This document shows, piece by piece, positions 16,817 through 25,808 of a DNA stretch of 64,000 nt. The stretch's first letter is position 1, and each line of letters opens with the position of its first letter. The DNA is from CALVGQ01 sp031551965 (lineage in GTDB: Bacteria; Bacillota_I; Bacilli_A; Erysipelotrichales; Erysipelotrichaceae): assembly GCA_031551965.1 (NCBI GenBank), contig JAVBMW010000003.1, positions 62,001-126,000 on the forward strand, in the 5' to 3' direction. Both the position numbers and the translations under genes were made by a program. The notes under the pieces are model-generated. The model was not told the DNA's origin, made no database searches, and saw nothing but the letters and a program-made list of their open reading frames with translations.

Positions 16817-16978
16817 GTCGGGATAAAGAAATTAAAGATGATATGAAAGAATATATTGAAATGCTTGAGAAAGATAATGAAAACAATTTTCTTGAAAAAA
16901 TTAAAATATTTATCTTTAACTTCCATTTAAAGATTTGTCAAATTAGTTAGAATTATTTTAATAAATTGTTAAAACTTA

Positions 16979-17038
16979 TTGACATAAACTCTATTATCTA
17001 ATAATATAATATCATATATGAACATATGTGCATATGTT
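16979..17038 (+). promoter_or_regulatory. Promoter and ArsR/SmtB-type operator of P-ATPase
   Basis: -35 TTGACA (16979-16984), 17-bp spacer, -10 TAATAT (17002-17007). A perfect inverted repeat AACATATG-TG-CATATGTT (17021-17038) follows, inside an ATATGAACATATG context typical of metal-sensing ArsR/SmtB repressor sites. The placement fits metal-induced derepression. The repressor gene is not in the window. Confidence 0.75.
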
Positions 17039-17049
17039 ATGGAGGGTTT

Positions 17050-19689
17050 ATGAAGACATTTAAATTGAAGATTGAAGGATTAGATTGCGCTAATTGTGCT
17101 ATCAAAATTGAAGATAAAATTGCTAAAACAAAGGGGATTAGCAATGTAAGTTTAGTGTTTATGTCACAAACACTAACTTTTGATTGTGAAGAAGAAAGTT
17201 ATAATCAAATTGTGGAAGAGATCATTAAAGTTACAAATAAAATAGAACCTGATGCTAAAGTAATTTTAAACAAAGAATACGAACACGAGAATAATCATGA
17301 ACATGAAGAATGCAGTTGTGGACATGAACACCATGACCATGAAGAATGTAGTTGTGGATACGAACATCATGACCATGAAGAATGCAGTTGTGGACATGAA
17401 CACCATGACCATGAAGAATGTAATTGTGGACACGAACATCATGAACATGAAGAGTGTAGTTGTGGACATGAACACCATGACCATGAAGAATGCAATTGTG
17501 GACACGAACACCATGACCATGAAGAATGTAGTTGTGGACATGAACATGAACTAGAAAGATACAAACTATTTGTAGAAGGATTAGATTGTGCAAATTGTGC
17601 TGCTAAAATTGAAGAAAGAGTCAAAAAAATAAATGGACTAAGTGATGTAAGTTTAGTATTTATGAGCCAAACTTTATCATTTAAGTGTGATGAAGATAAC
17701 TATGATCGAGCTTTAGAAGAGATAAAGAAAATCGTTAAACAGGTAGAGCCAGATGCAAATGTTGTGATAGAAAATAAAGAAATACATGATCATGACCATA
17801 CAAATGAATGTAGCTGTGGTCATAACCATGATGATCATAATGAAACTCACAATCATGAACATGGTGAAGGCAAAAATCAATTGAATAAAATTATAGGAGC
17901 GTCGATTTTATTTTTCGCAGGATTAATATTTGAAAAGTATACGATTGTATCTTTGGTATTATTTGGAATTAGTTATTTATTAGTAGGTTATGAAGTAATT
18001 GTGCGAGCAGTGAAAAATATATTGCGTGGCGAAATTTTTGATGAAAACTTCTTAATGGCGATCGCAACACTAGGAGCTATCGGAATTCGTGAATATCCTG
18101 AGGCAGTTGCAGTTATGTTGTTTTATCAAGTCGGTGAATATTTTCAAGATATGGCTGTTGAGAAAAGCAGACAATCAATTAGCTCATTAATGGATATCCG
18201 CCCAGATGTTGCTTACGTTTTAGAAAATGGAGAAGTAATTGCCAAAGATCCTAGTGTAGTAAAAATCAATGATTTGATTGTGGTAAAACCTGGTGAAAAA
18301 ATACCGCTGGATGGAATTGTAGTTGAAGGGAAAAGTGCTTTGGATACAAAGGCATTGACAGGAGAAAGTAATCCTCGAGATGTAGAGGAAGAAGATTTCG
18401 TACTCAGTGGATCTATTAACATTAGTGGAGTCCTCACAATTAAAGTAACTAATGTTTTTGCTGAAAGTACAGTTGGTAAAATATTGGATCTTGTCCAAAA
18501 TGCAAGCAGTAAAAAAGCACCAGCCGAAAATTTCATCACAAAGTTTGCACGTGTATATACACCAGCAGTAGTATTTTTGGCAGTACTGATCGCTATAGGA
18601 TTACCTTTGATATTTTCAGACATTACATGGAGTGAATCAATTCATCGTGCTTTATCATTTTTAGTTGTTTCTTGTCCATGTGCTTTAGTTATTTCAGTAC
18701 CTTTATCTTATTTTGGCGGAATTGGCGGATTATCTAAGCTTGGAATATTAACGAAAGGAAGCAGCTATTTAGATATATTAACTCAAGTTGATACATTTGT
18801 TTTTGATAAAACTGGAACTTTAACAGAAGGTCGGTTTGTAGTAACTTCAATCTTAAGTGATAATCCAGAAGAATGTTTAAAAATCACTGCTTCAGTAGAA
18901 AAAAATTCGAATCACCCAATATCAAAATCGATTGTAAAAGCATACGATGGAAGCTTTGATTTGGAAACAAAAGAAGTAAAGGAAATTGCCGGAAGAGGAT
19001 TGACCGCTCAAGTAGATTCAAAGTTTGTTGCGGTAGGAAATCTAAAACTAATGAATGATTATCATATCGAAATACCAGAAATTAATGAAATTGGTACTTT
19101 GATTTATGTTGCAGTTGATAATAAGTACTTAGGTACGATCGTTTTGAATGATGAACCAAAGAAGGATTCCAAACTTGCGATTCAAAAATTGCACGCATTA
19201 AATAAATCATGCATTATGCTTACAGGAGATAAATTTGAAGTTGCTGAAAAAGTAGCTAATGAATTAGGAATTGATGAGTTTTACAGTGACTTATTACCAC
19301 AAAATAAAGTTGAAAAAATGGAGGAAATTCTTTCGAGAAGTAGTGGAAGAGTGGCTTTTGTTGGAGATGGAATCAATGATGCTCCGGTATTAGCGATGGC
19401 TGATTTAGGCTTTGCGATGGGAAATGTAGGTTCGGATGCTTCAATTGAAGCTGCTGATATCGTAATCATGAATGATGAACCATCAAGCATTCTTACAGCG
19501 ATAGCTGGAGCTAAAAAAACAAAAAATATCGTAATTCAAAACATTGTGTTCGCCATTTTAGTCAAAATTGGTGTATTATTATTAGTAGCGGTAGGTTTAT
19601 CCACAATGTGGGAAGCTGTATTTGCAGATGTCGGTGTTAGTGTTATCGCGATCTGCAATGCCATCCGTGCACTTAAACTAAAAAAATAG
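17050..19689 (+). CDS. P1B-type Zn2+/Cd2+-exporting ATPase with His/Cys repeat array
   Basis: 879 aa from the ATG at 17050 (GGAGGG just upstream; the earlier in-frame ATG at 17026 lies inside the operator). It has two heavy-metal-associated domains with GLDCANC (about residues 8-14 and near 176-182). Between them lie seven 12-residue units of type EECSCGHEHHDH, and a second His-rich stretch follows HMA2. The membrane part has the CPC motif (C542-C544), the phosphorylated Asp in DKTGT (586), GDGINDAP and HP. CPC with GLDCANC HMAs fits ZntA/CadA-like Zn/Cd/Pb efflux, and the His/Cys array is expected to bind zinc. The two HMA domains are near copies of one another. dacF follows 12 bp downstream. 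Confidence 0.93.
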   Translation: MKTFKLKIEGLDCANCAIKIEDKIAKTKGISNVSLVFMSQTLTFDCEEESYNQIVEEIIKVTNKIEPDAKVILNKEYEHENNHEHEECSCGHEHHDHEECSCGYEHHDHEECSCGHEHHDHEECNCGHEHHEHEECSCGHEHHDHEECNCGHEHHDHEECSCGHEHELERYKLFVEGLDCANCAAKIEERVKKINGLSDVSLVFMSQTLSFKCDEDNYDRALEEIKKIVKQVEPDANVVIENKEIHDHDHTNECSCGHNHDDHNETHNHEHGEGKNQLNKIIGASILFFAGLIFEKYTIVSLVLFGISYLLVGYEVIVRAVKNILRGEIFDENFLMAIATLGAIGIREYPEAVAVMLFYQVGEYFQDMAVEKSRQSISSLMDIRPDVAYVLENGEVIAKDPSVVKINDLIVVKPGEKIPLDGIVVEGKSALDTKALTGESNPRDVEEEDFVLSGSINISGVLTIKVTNVFAESTVGKILDLVQNASSKKAPAENFITKFARVYTPAVVFLAVLIAIGLPLIFSDITWSESIHRALSFLVVSCPCALVISVPLSYFGGIGGLSKLGILTKGSSYLDILTQVDTFVFDKTGTLTEGRFVVTSILSDNPEECLKITASVEKNSNHPISKSIVKAYDGSFDLETKEVKEIAGRGLTAQVDSKFVAVGNLKLMNDYHIEIPEINEIGTLIYVAVDNKYLGTIVLNDEPKKDSKLAIQKLHALNKSCIMLTGDKFEVAEKVANELGIDEFYSDLLPQNKVEKMEEILSRSSGRVAFVGDGINDAPVLAMADLGFAMGNVGSDASIEAADIVIMNDEPSSILTAIAGAKKTKNIVIQNIVFAILVKIGVLLLVAVGLSTMWEAVFADVGVSVIAICNAIRALKLKK
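17305..17547 (+). repeat. 36-bp tandem repeat array inside the P-ATPase gene
   Basis: Seven units of 36 bp (starts 17305, 17341, 17377, 17413, 17449, 17485, 17521), the last one degenerate. Each encodes E-E-C-[SN]-C-G-[HY]-E-H-H-[DE]-H. Units differ mostly at silent or Asn/Ser positions, pointing to expansion by slippage or unequal recombination. Confidence 0.92.
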
Positions 19690-19701
19690 AAAGAAGAACC
19701 A

Positions 19702-20946
19702 ATGCGTAAAATTATTATTATTCTTGTAATTACTTTGATGCTATTAATGAGTTTCTTGCCACTACTTTCAACTGTTTTGGCAGAATCAAGCGATCTTGAA
19801 CTGGATAGTCAATCAGTTGTTTTGATTGACTCCACTTCTGGAAGCATTCTTTATCAAAAAAACGCAACTGAAAAATTATATCCAGCATCGATAACTAAAA
19901 TCATGACTGTTTATTTAGCTTTAGAATTAAAAAATCCAGAAGAAACAGTTACAGCTTCTAAAACTGCAATTGATACGATAGATCGTTCAAGTAGTCATAT
20001 TTGGCTAGATTATAATGAAGAATCTACAATATTAGATATGTGTTATGCAACATTACTAATGAGTGCAAATGATGCGGCAAATGTACTTGCTGAAGCAGTG
20101 GGTGGTAGTCAGGAAGCATTTGTAGAAATGATGAATCAAGCAGCAATTGAAATGGGTGCGATGAACACTCATTTTTCTAATGCACATGGGTTACATAATG
20201 AAGATCATTATACTACAGCGCAAGACATGGCGATCATTACAAGATACGCACTACAAAATGAAATGTTTAAAGAAATATTTGAAACGATTCGCTATGTAAT
20301 GGAACCAACAAATAAACAAAAGGATTCTCGACCTTTCGCCAATGGAAATGAAATGCTAAAGGCAGGTGCTAACTACTATGAATTTGCGGTTGGTGGAAAA
20401 ATAGGTTGGACCCCAGAAGCTGGTTATACTTCTATTACTACTGCGAAACAAAATGATTTGGAACTGATCGCAGTGGTAATGAAATCAACTTCAAAAGATA
20501 AACGTTATCAAGACACAAAGAAAATGTTTGAATATGGTTTTTCCAATTATAAAACAATGGTCATCAAAGCTTCTGATCAATTACCTTATGAATATCAATT
20601 TATGAAAGGGAAAAAAGTTCAAGCCAACATTAAATTTACACTAGAGGATGACTTTAGAATCTTATTAAGAAAAGACTATATTGAAGAATTAGTAACAGTA
20701 AAATATGAAGTAAGAAACACAGATAGCTTGGATACTGTTGAAGGATACGCGATCTTAATGATGAACAAAGAACCAATTGCGGAAACAAAGATGACTAAAG
20801 AAGTCACAAAGTATGATCTCAGTTTTCAGGCAATAGTCTGGCCAAAAATTCAAATGGGAATTGATGTAGTTAGTGCAACTGTAACTGTTGGATTTTTTAT
20901 GCTTTTCATTGTTGCGCTAATTGGATTTAGAAATAGGAGTAAATAA
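19702..20946 (+). CDS. D-alanyl-D-alanine carboxypeptidase (PBP5/DacF class)
   Basis: 414 aa. The N-terminal signal peptide is residues 1-28 and the C-terminal membrane segment is near 390-408. It trims the terminal D-Ala from peptidoglycan stems outside the membrane. Active-site motifs are SITK in 'PASITKIMT', SAN in 'LMSANDAA', and 'GGKIGWT' where KTG is usual, so Ile replaces Thr. A PBP5 C-terminal beta domain follows the transpeptidase domain. It begins 12 bp after the P-ATPase, with only a weak RBS (AGAAAGAAG), and the HAD gene follows at 3 bp. These three are probably one transcript. Confidence 0.9.
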   Translation: MRKIIIILVITLMLLMSFLPLLSTVLAESSDLELDSQSVVLIDSTSGSILYQKNATEKLYPASITKIMTVYLALELKNPEETVTASKTAIDTIDRSSSHIWLDYNEESTILDMCYATLLMSANDAANVLAEAVGGSQEAFVEMMNQAAIEMGAMNTHFSNAHGLHNEDHYTTAQDMAIITRYALQNEMFKEIFETIRYVMEPTNKQKDSRPFANGNEMLKAGANYYEFAVGGKIGWTPEAGYTSITTAKQNDLELIAVVMKSTSKDKRYQDTKKMFEYGFSNYKTMVIKASDQLPYEYQFMKGKKVQANIKFTLEDDFRILLRKDYIEELVTVKYEVRNTDSLDTVEGYAILMMNKEPIAETKMTKEVTKYDLSFQAIVWPKIQMGIDVVSATVTVGFFMLFIVALIGFRNRSK

Positions 20947-20949
20947 AAA

Positions 20950-21741
20950 ATGAAGTTATTTGTATCAGATTTGGATGGAACATTATTTAAAAATGGAGAG
21001 GAGCTATCTTTTGGGTGCAATGAAGCCAATAAAATGGCAATTCAAAAATGGATTGCCGCAGGAAATCATTTTGCGATCGCAACAGCACGTTTACTTGCGA
21101 TGAAAGATGAAATATTTAATGAAATTGGAACAGTGGTAAATATTATTGGCAGTAATGGTGCAGAAGTATATTTGGTTAATGGGAAATCATATACTCAAAC
21201 GATTGAGGCTGAACTCGTTAATGAAATTCGAAAACTCGCAATTGAAAAACAGTGGGATGCGACAATGTTCTATATTGGAGAAGATCTTTATCATATTGAT
21301 GAGAATCGTTATCCATTTATTGGTTGTACCAAACAACACTCTTTTGCGGATTTTTCAAAAAGAGTAACTGAGATTGAAAGCAACAAACAATTATTTAAAG
21401 CTGTTTTAAGTATGAACCCAGATCAAAGAGAATTAATCAAACAAACTTTGAAAGATCACTACGGAGATCAATTGAGTTTTGTAAGCAGTGATATTGATAG
21501 CGTTGATATAGGATCATTGAACTGCTCAAAGGGTACAGGTGTGATTCACCTTGCGAAATACTTGAATATAAGCCCTGAGCATATCATTACAATTGGAGAT
21601 AGTGAAAATGATGTTTCCATGTTTGAGGTGGCACATACTAGTTACTGCATGGCACAGGGTGATGATGAAGTAAAAAATAAAGCGACCTATGTAGTAAATA
21701 CAGTTGCAGAAGCAATTGAGATTGAGCTTAATAAGCTTTGA
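20950..21741 (+). CDS. HAD-superfamily Cof-type phosphatase
   Basis: 263 aa, RBS AGGAGT. HAD motif I is DLDGTLF (residues 7-13), with the nucleophile D7 and acid/base D9. Motif II is TARL, motif III is K within 'SLNCSKGTG', and motif IV is GDSENDVSMF. The C2B-type cap between motifs II and III marks the Cof/YidA subgroup, whose members dephosphorylate sugar phosphates or cofactor intermediates. Substrate not deducible. Last gene of the P-ATPase-dacF run. Confidence 0.9.
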   Translation: MKLFVSDLDGTLFKNGEELSFGCNEANKMAIQKWIAAGNHFAIATARLLAMKDEIFNEIGTVVNIIGSNGAEVYLVNGKSYTQTIEAELVNEIRKLAIEKQWDATMFYIGEDLYHIDENRYPFIGCTKQHSFADFSKRVTEIESNKQLFKAVLSMNPDQRELIKQTLKDHYGDQLSFVSSDIDSVDIGSLNCSKGTGVIHLAKYLNISPEHIITIGDSENDVSMFEVAHTSYCMAQGDDEVKNKATYVVNTVAEAIEIELNKL

Positions 21742-21804
21742 TTTAAAATATCAGACCAACAATTAATAGCGTCAATTAAATCAAATATTAATTAGGAGAA
21801 GTTT

Positions 21805-22401
21805 ATGAAATTATATAGACCTGTTGGCTTATATGAAATGGAAAAAATTTTAAATGACAATGGTAATGGTTTTCCACCAAGATTTTCAATTCAGCCTATC
21901 TTTTATCCTGTTTTAAATCTTGAATATGCTCAGCAAATCGCTAAAGAATGGAATCAAAAGGATATTGAGTCAGGTTATGTTGGTTTTGTTACAGAATTTG
22001 AAATTGATGATGAATATTTCAATACATTTGAAGTACAATGTGTTGGAGGTAAAATTCATCAAGAATTATGGGTTCCATCTGAAGAGTTATCTAATTTTAA
22101 TTCTCATCTCCAAGGTCCGATAAAAATAAAAGAAGCATTTTATGGAGAACTCTATCAAGGGGTATCACCTAAAAAAGTATCGGGGTTTAAAGAAGAAAAC
22201 AAAGATGCTCAAATAGCTTGTTTCAAAGAACTATTTGATTATAATAGAATGGATTTTAGTGGTACTGTTTTTGTGGAATCGACAATAGTAAATTTGAATT
22301 ATTTATATTGGAAATTAAATAATGAGAATAAAGAAATTTTAGTTGAAATAAAAAAATCGCTTAATAGAAACAATAAAAATTTTATTGTTCAAGATTGTTG
22401 A
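21805..22401 (+). CDS. ADP-ribosylation/crystallin J1-like small protein
   Basis: 198 aa, RBS TTAGGAGAAG. The opening MKLYRPVGLYEMEKI, followed by 'PPRFSIQPIFYPVLNLEYAQQIAKEWN', 'SGYVGFVTEFEIDDEYF' and 'GGKIHQELWVPSEEL', matches a common small protein usually labelled 'ADP-ribosylation/crystallin J1' (recognition by eye; activity unproven). The last ~50 residues are lower complexity and specific to this protein. Monocistronic, with a hairpin after the stop. Confidence 0.6.
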   Translation: MKLYRPVGLYEMEKILNDNGNGFPPRFSIQPIFYPVLNLEYAQQIAKEWNQKDIESGYVGFVTEFEIDDEYFNTFEVQCVGGKIHQELWVPSEELSNFNSHLQGPIKIKEAFYGELYQGVSPKKVSGFKEENKDAQIACFKELFDYNRMDFSGTVFVESTIVNLNYLYWKLNNENKEILVEIKKSLNRNNKNFIVQDC

Positions 22402-22456
22402 ACTTTGACGTTCTGAATCTTTTTAATTTATTCACAATTTTCAGTATAATAACTAA

Positions 22457-22489
22457 GCACAGAGTTCTTGAAAAGAATTCTGTGCTTTT
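22457..22489. terminator. Hairpin between convergent genes
   Basis: GCACAGA (22457-22463) pairs with TCTGTGC (22479-22485), and GTTCTT with AGAAT lies inside. TTTTA follows. It can serve the plus-strand gene, and possibly the minus-strand gene ending at 22493. Confidence 0.7.
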
Positions 22490-22492
22490 ATG

Positions 22493-22966
22493 TTAAATCA
22501 TTTGAATGATCTTATCCCAGGTTTCATTGTTTAAGGTGCCATCAATACTCAGGCAATATCTTTTTTGAAATAGAATAATTTTCTCCCTCATTTTAGAATC
22601 TAAGTTAGAAGTTTCTAAAAGAGGCACTTCATGGACTAATTTATTGAGATATTGTTGAAATTTGTATATTGTTAATGCGTTTAATGACTCGTTAAGAGGT
22701 TTAATTGTGATTTGTTGGGTAGAAAAACATGATTGTTTCTTAATTTGATAGAGGCAACGATTCCACGTAGCTTCGTCAAAACAACCAGTAGGAATAAGAC
22801 CAACCGATCTTTGAAAGATTCGTACCGCAATTGAAGTGACAGGTCCATAAACGCCATCGATTTCAAGTTGAGGTATTAGGGGATTGTCTACTCTGATTAA
22901 GTTTAAATAACTCTGAATTTTAGCTATATCAAATCCTCTGGCTCCAATTTGTATTTGTAATCTCAT
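22493..22966 (-). CDS. Protein with two peptidoglycan-binding-like domains
   Basis: 157 aa, RBS AGAGGGGA. Two PG_binding_1-like repeats are seen. The first (about 5-70) has 'IQSYLNLI...LEIDGVYGPVTSIAVRIFQRSVGL..TGCFDEATWNRC'. The second (about 97-155) has 'FQQYLNKL...LDSKMREKIILFQKRYCLSIDGTLNNETWDKI'. These bind peptidoglycan in other proteins. There is no signal peptide, membrane segment or catalytic domain, so it may be cytoplasmic, spore/cell-wall associated by an unusual route, or an incomplete autolysin. It lies next to the secreted CAP-domain gene, same strand. Confidence 0.75.
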   Translation of the reverse strand: MRLQIQIGARGFDIAKIQSYLNLIRVDNPLIPQLEIDGVYGPVTSIAVRIFQRSVGLIPTGCFDEATWNRCLYQIKKQSCFSTQQITIKPLNESLNALTIYKFQQYLNKLVHEVPLLETSNLDSKMREKIILFQKRYCLSIDGTLNNETWDKIIQMI

Positions 22967-23023
22967 TGTAATCCCCTCTTTCCCTATTAGTTTATGAAAC
23001 GAAGTGAATAAATTTTAGGCATT

Positions 23024-23048
23024 TAAAAAGCTTGCCAATAGACAAGCT
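23024..23048 (-). terminator. Terminator of CAP-domain gene
   Basis: On the minus strand AGCTTG (23048-23043), eight-base loop, CAAGCT (23034-23029), then TTTT. Confidence 0.75.
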
Positions 23049-23053
23049 CCATT

Positions 23054-24043
23054 TTAGTTGTATACGATCGCTAACCACATTTTACCACAGTAACCTATAG
23101 CTATTTTTTCGCCTGATTTACGTAGCACAATAGCTTTATGTCCAGGTGAATTCATCCACCATTTTAGCTTATCGGCAACGCTGGTTCCGGAATAAGTCAT
23201 AATTTCATAAGGATGAGCATAAGTAACGCCAAAATCGTCAAATGCTGTTTTATAATGGCTTCCATCCGGACGAGTGTGAGAAATATTGCTGGCAGCTTCG
23301 CAAGCTCGAACACCTGCAGCAGCTTGAGCATTTTCATCACCTAATTCTAAAGCTGATAAACCGTTGTCTTCACGAACTTGATTGATCGCGATCAACATAT
23401 CAGAAATAGAAGTAGAATTGGTACCATAATAAGAATAGGCAACTTTTTTTGGTTTGACTTCAACAGTCATTTCTGTACTCGATTCATTTCCACTTTGATC
23501 ATGAGTAGAATAAATAACAGTGTATGTTCCTGCTGTTGAAATATCTAATGAACTTGTATCCACTTCTAGATTCAATGCAGTGATCACATTATTATCAATA
23601 ATGTGATCGACCCATTCATAAGGATCAAGTTCTTCTTCGAAATCTAATTTTATTTTAGGATATTTTAAGATGATTTCAGGTGCGGTTGTATCGACAACTT
23701 CGATTTTGATTTTTTCGCTAAATACAGTATCTACCAAAACTAAACCATTTGTTTTTAAATTTAGATTGATCGTTACATCTTGGATACCTAGCTTTGTACT
23801 ATCAAAACCTTCAATTTTCAGTTCGCTTTGATCAATAATGATCGATTTCCTGTTTGCTTCTTTGATTTTCAAGTCAACAAGTTTAGTGATGATTTCAGTA
23901 GCGACATTATCACTGTTCAACTCGACTTGAATCGTTGTAACAGGTTGTGAGGTTTCTTCGGCGTTAATATTTACACTATAATAATTTAAACAAAGTATTA
24001 TTAATGCAAATTGTAGACATTGTCGAAAAGATTCTCTTTTCAT
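23054..24043 (-). CDS. Secreted CAP/SCP-domain protein with Ig-like domain
   Basis: 329 aa, strong RBS AAGGAGG. A signal peptide covers about residues 1-28. An unassigned beta-rich region is followed by a DUF5011-like bacterial Ig domain (about 115-200: 'VDTTAPEIILKYPKIKLDFEEELDPYEWV...AGTYTVIYSTHDQSGN'). The C-terminal CAP domain (about 212-329) has 'AINQVREDNGL', 'SHTRPDGSHYKTAFDDFG', 'EIMTYSG' and 'WWMNSPGHKAIVLR'. CAP proteins of Firmicutes are extracellular; functions vary and most are unknown. No LPXTG or lipobox is seen, so it is probably released. Monocistronic. Confidence 0.88.
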   Translation of the reverse strand: MKRESFRQCLQFALIILCLNYYSVNINAEETSQPVTTIQVELNSDNVATEIITKLVDLKIKEANRKSIIIDQSELKIEGFDSTKLGIQDVTINLNLKTNGLVLVDTVFSEKIKIEVVDTTAPEIILKYPKIKLDFEEELDPYEWVDHIIDNNVITALNLEVDTSSLDISTAGTYTVIYSTHDQSGNESSTEMTVEVKPKKVAYSYYGTNSTSISDMLIAINQVREDNGLSALELGDENAQAAAGVRACEAASNISHTRPDGSHYKTAFDDFGVTYAHPYEIMTYSGTSVADKLKWWMNSPGHKAIVLRKSGEKIAIGYCGKMWLAIVYN

Positions 24044-24244
24044 TAAAAGTCCTCCTTGCTTAACACGTTGTAGTTTACTACAAAAATAAAGTTAGTGCAA
24101 ATTTTGACTTGATTTTAACCTGACAAAGTCTCCCCCTTAACACACATTATGCTTTAAATAATAACTTTATGACTATCTTGGTAAAATGTGGGAAAACAGA
24201 GGAAACAAAATCAAAAATAGTGTAAAATGAATATGGTGGTTAAA

Positions 24245-24691
24245 ATGAAAGTGGTTTTACAAAGAGTTTTGTCGGCAAGTGTAACAGTTAATAATGAAGT
24301 GATTGGGAAAATCGACCAAGGTTTTTTATTGCTTGTGGGAATTACTTATGATGATTCAGAGATGATAGTAAAGAAGGTTGCGGATAAAATTGCTGGGTTG
24401 CGTATTTTTACAGATAGTGAGGATAAAATGAACTTATCCATTAAAGATATTGGTGGGAAAATATTGTCAATCTCCCAATTTACTTTATATGCGGACTGTA
24501 AAAAAGGAAGAAGGCCAAGTTTTGATCAAGCAGCGAGACCAGAAATCGCAGAACCTTTATATGAGTTATTTAATCAAGAACTAAGGAATCATGAACTTTG
24601 TGTTGAAACAGGATTGTTTGGTGCTGATATGAAAGTAGAATTACTAAATGATGGACCGGTTACAATAATCATTGACTCAAAAGAGTTATAG
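24245..24691 (+). CDS. dtd: D-aminoacyl-tRNA deacylase
   Basis: 148 aa from the ATG at 24245, which gives the family start MKVVLQRVLSASVTV. An ATG 18 bp upstream is in frame but has no better RBS. Conserved blocks are SQFTLYADCKKGRRPSF (the catalytic SQFTL) and the 'NDGPVTIIIDS' end (NxGPVT). The enzyme removes D-amino acids mischarged on tRNA. It is followed at 8 bp by folD and then a DUF951 gene, so the three form an operon. Confidence 0.96.
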   Translation: MKVVLQRVLSASVTVNNEVIGKIDQGFLLLVGITYDDSEMIVKKVADKIAGLRIFTDSEDKMNLSIKDIGGKILSISQFTLYADCKKGRRPSFDQAARPEIAEPLYELFNQELRNHELCVETGLFGADMKVELLNDGPVTIIIDSKEL

Positions 24692-24699
24692 GAGGAAAT

Positions 24700-25554
24700 A
24701 TGTCAACAATTATCTTAGGAAATCAAATCGCAGCTGAAGTGAAAACAAGATTAGCCGCTCAAATTGAAGGACTTAAATCAAACAATGAAAAAGTTCCTAC
24801 TTTAGCAGTAGTATTGGTTGGTGATAATCCTGCAAGTATTTCATATGTAACAGGAAAAGAAAAGGCATGTAACGAGGTAGGTATGAACTCAAAAATGATT
24901 CATTTGCCTGAAAATACAACGCAAGCTGAATTGATGTCGGTAATCGATAAGTTAAATAAGGATTCAGATGTAAATGGAATACTAGTTCAGCTTCCTCTTC
25001 CGAAACATTTAAATGAAAAAGAAGTGATTTTTAATATCGATCCAAATAAGGATGTAGATGGATTGCATCCCATCAATGTAGGAAAGTTGCATCTTCAAGA
25101 AGATGGATTTGTACCTTGTACATCACTTGGGGTTATGGAAATGCTTAGGGCAATGAATATCGAAGTTGCGACAAAAAATGTCGTTGTCGTAGGTAGGAGC
25201 AACTTAGTAGGAAATCCTGTTGCACAGCTTTTGGTCAATGCGAATGCTACGGTAACAGTTTGTCATTCAAAGACAAAAAACATTGAACAAATTTGTAGGC
25301 AAGCAGATATTTTAGTTGTAGCGATCGGTAGACCTAAGTTTGTCAACCGCAACTGGGTAAAAGAAAATGCGGTGGTGATCGATGTAGGGATCAACCGTGT
25401 TGATGGAAAACTGTGTGGGGATGTCGACTTTGAAGATGTTAAAGAGGTTGTTTCCTACATTACACCCGTTCCAAAAGGAGTTGGTCCGATGACTATCGCA
25501 ATGTTACTGCAAAATACACTTAAAGCCTATTTTAAACATAGGGAGGTCTTATGA
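24700..25554 (+). CDS. folD: Methylenetetrahydrofolate dehydrogenase/cyclohydrolase FolD
   Basis: 284 aa, RBS AGGAGG. Bifunctional: it oxidises 5,10-methylene-THF and hydrolyses methenyl-THF to 10-formyl-THF. Key stretches are YVTGKEKACNEVGM (catalytic Tyr and Lys), QLPLPKHL, DVDGLHPINVGKL, VVGRSNLVGNPVAQLL (NADP site), and TPVPKGVGPMTIAMLL. It overlaps the DUF951 start by 4 bp. Confidence 0.97.
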   Translation: MSTIILGNQIAAEVKTRLAAQIEGLKSNNEKVPTLAVVLVGDNPASISYVTGKEKACNEVGMNSKMIHLPENTTQAELMSVIDKLNKDSDVNGILVQLPLPKHLNEKEVIFNIDPNKDVDGLHPINVGKLHLQEDGFVPCTSLGVMEMLRAMNIEVATKNVVVVGRSNLVGNPVAQLLVNANATVTVCHSKTKNIEQICRQADILVVAIGRPKFVNRNWVKENAVVIDVGINRVDGKLCGDVDFEDVKEVVSYITPVPKGVGPMTIAMLLQNTLKAYFKHREVL

Positions 25555-25745
25555 TTACCGAATACAAACTAAATGATATTGTTGAAATGAAAAAAGAACA
25601 CCCTTGTCATAAATCAAAAGAATGGAAAATCATTCGTATGGGGGCAGATATTAAAATCAAATGTATGGGATGTGGAGCAGCAATCATGTTTCCACGTGTC
25701 GAATTTGAAAGAAAATGCAAGAAATGGATCAGAAGTGAAGAATAA
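25551..25745 (+). CDS. DUF951 family small protein
   Basis: 64 aa, ATG overlapping the folD stop (ATGA). The order 'LNDIVEMKKEHPCHKSKEWKIIRMGADIKIKCMGCGAAIMFPR' is the DUF951 signature, with a Cys and a CxxC that could bind a metal. In Firmicutes the family is typically found next to ychF, as here. Function unknown; the proximity to YchF and the folate/tRNA genes is only suggestive. Confidence 0.9.
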   Translation: MITEYKLNDIVEMKKEHPCHKSKEWKIIRMGADIKIKCMGCGAAIMFPRVEFERKCKKWIRSEE

Positions 25746-25808
25746 TTCTTTCCTTGTGGTTTCTATTAAAAACGTGTAAACTATTTTGAGTGAAATGAGG
25801 ATTAAACT

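Noticed and set aside
16843..16950. 35-codon ORF (starts MKEYIEMLEKDNE) upstream of the P-ATPase
   Set aside because: No RBS and no recognisable homology; at most a gene remnant.
17305..17547. Regular repeats as a CRISPR array
   Set aside because: Units are contiguous with no spacers and are translated in frame.
17255..17624. Several long opposite-strand and alternative-frame ORFs in the P-ATPase gene
   Set aside because: They are by-products of the 36-bp repeat, which has no stop codon in several frames. Only the plus frame gives HMA and ATPase domains.
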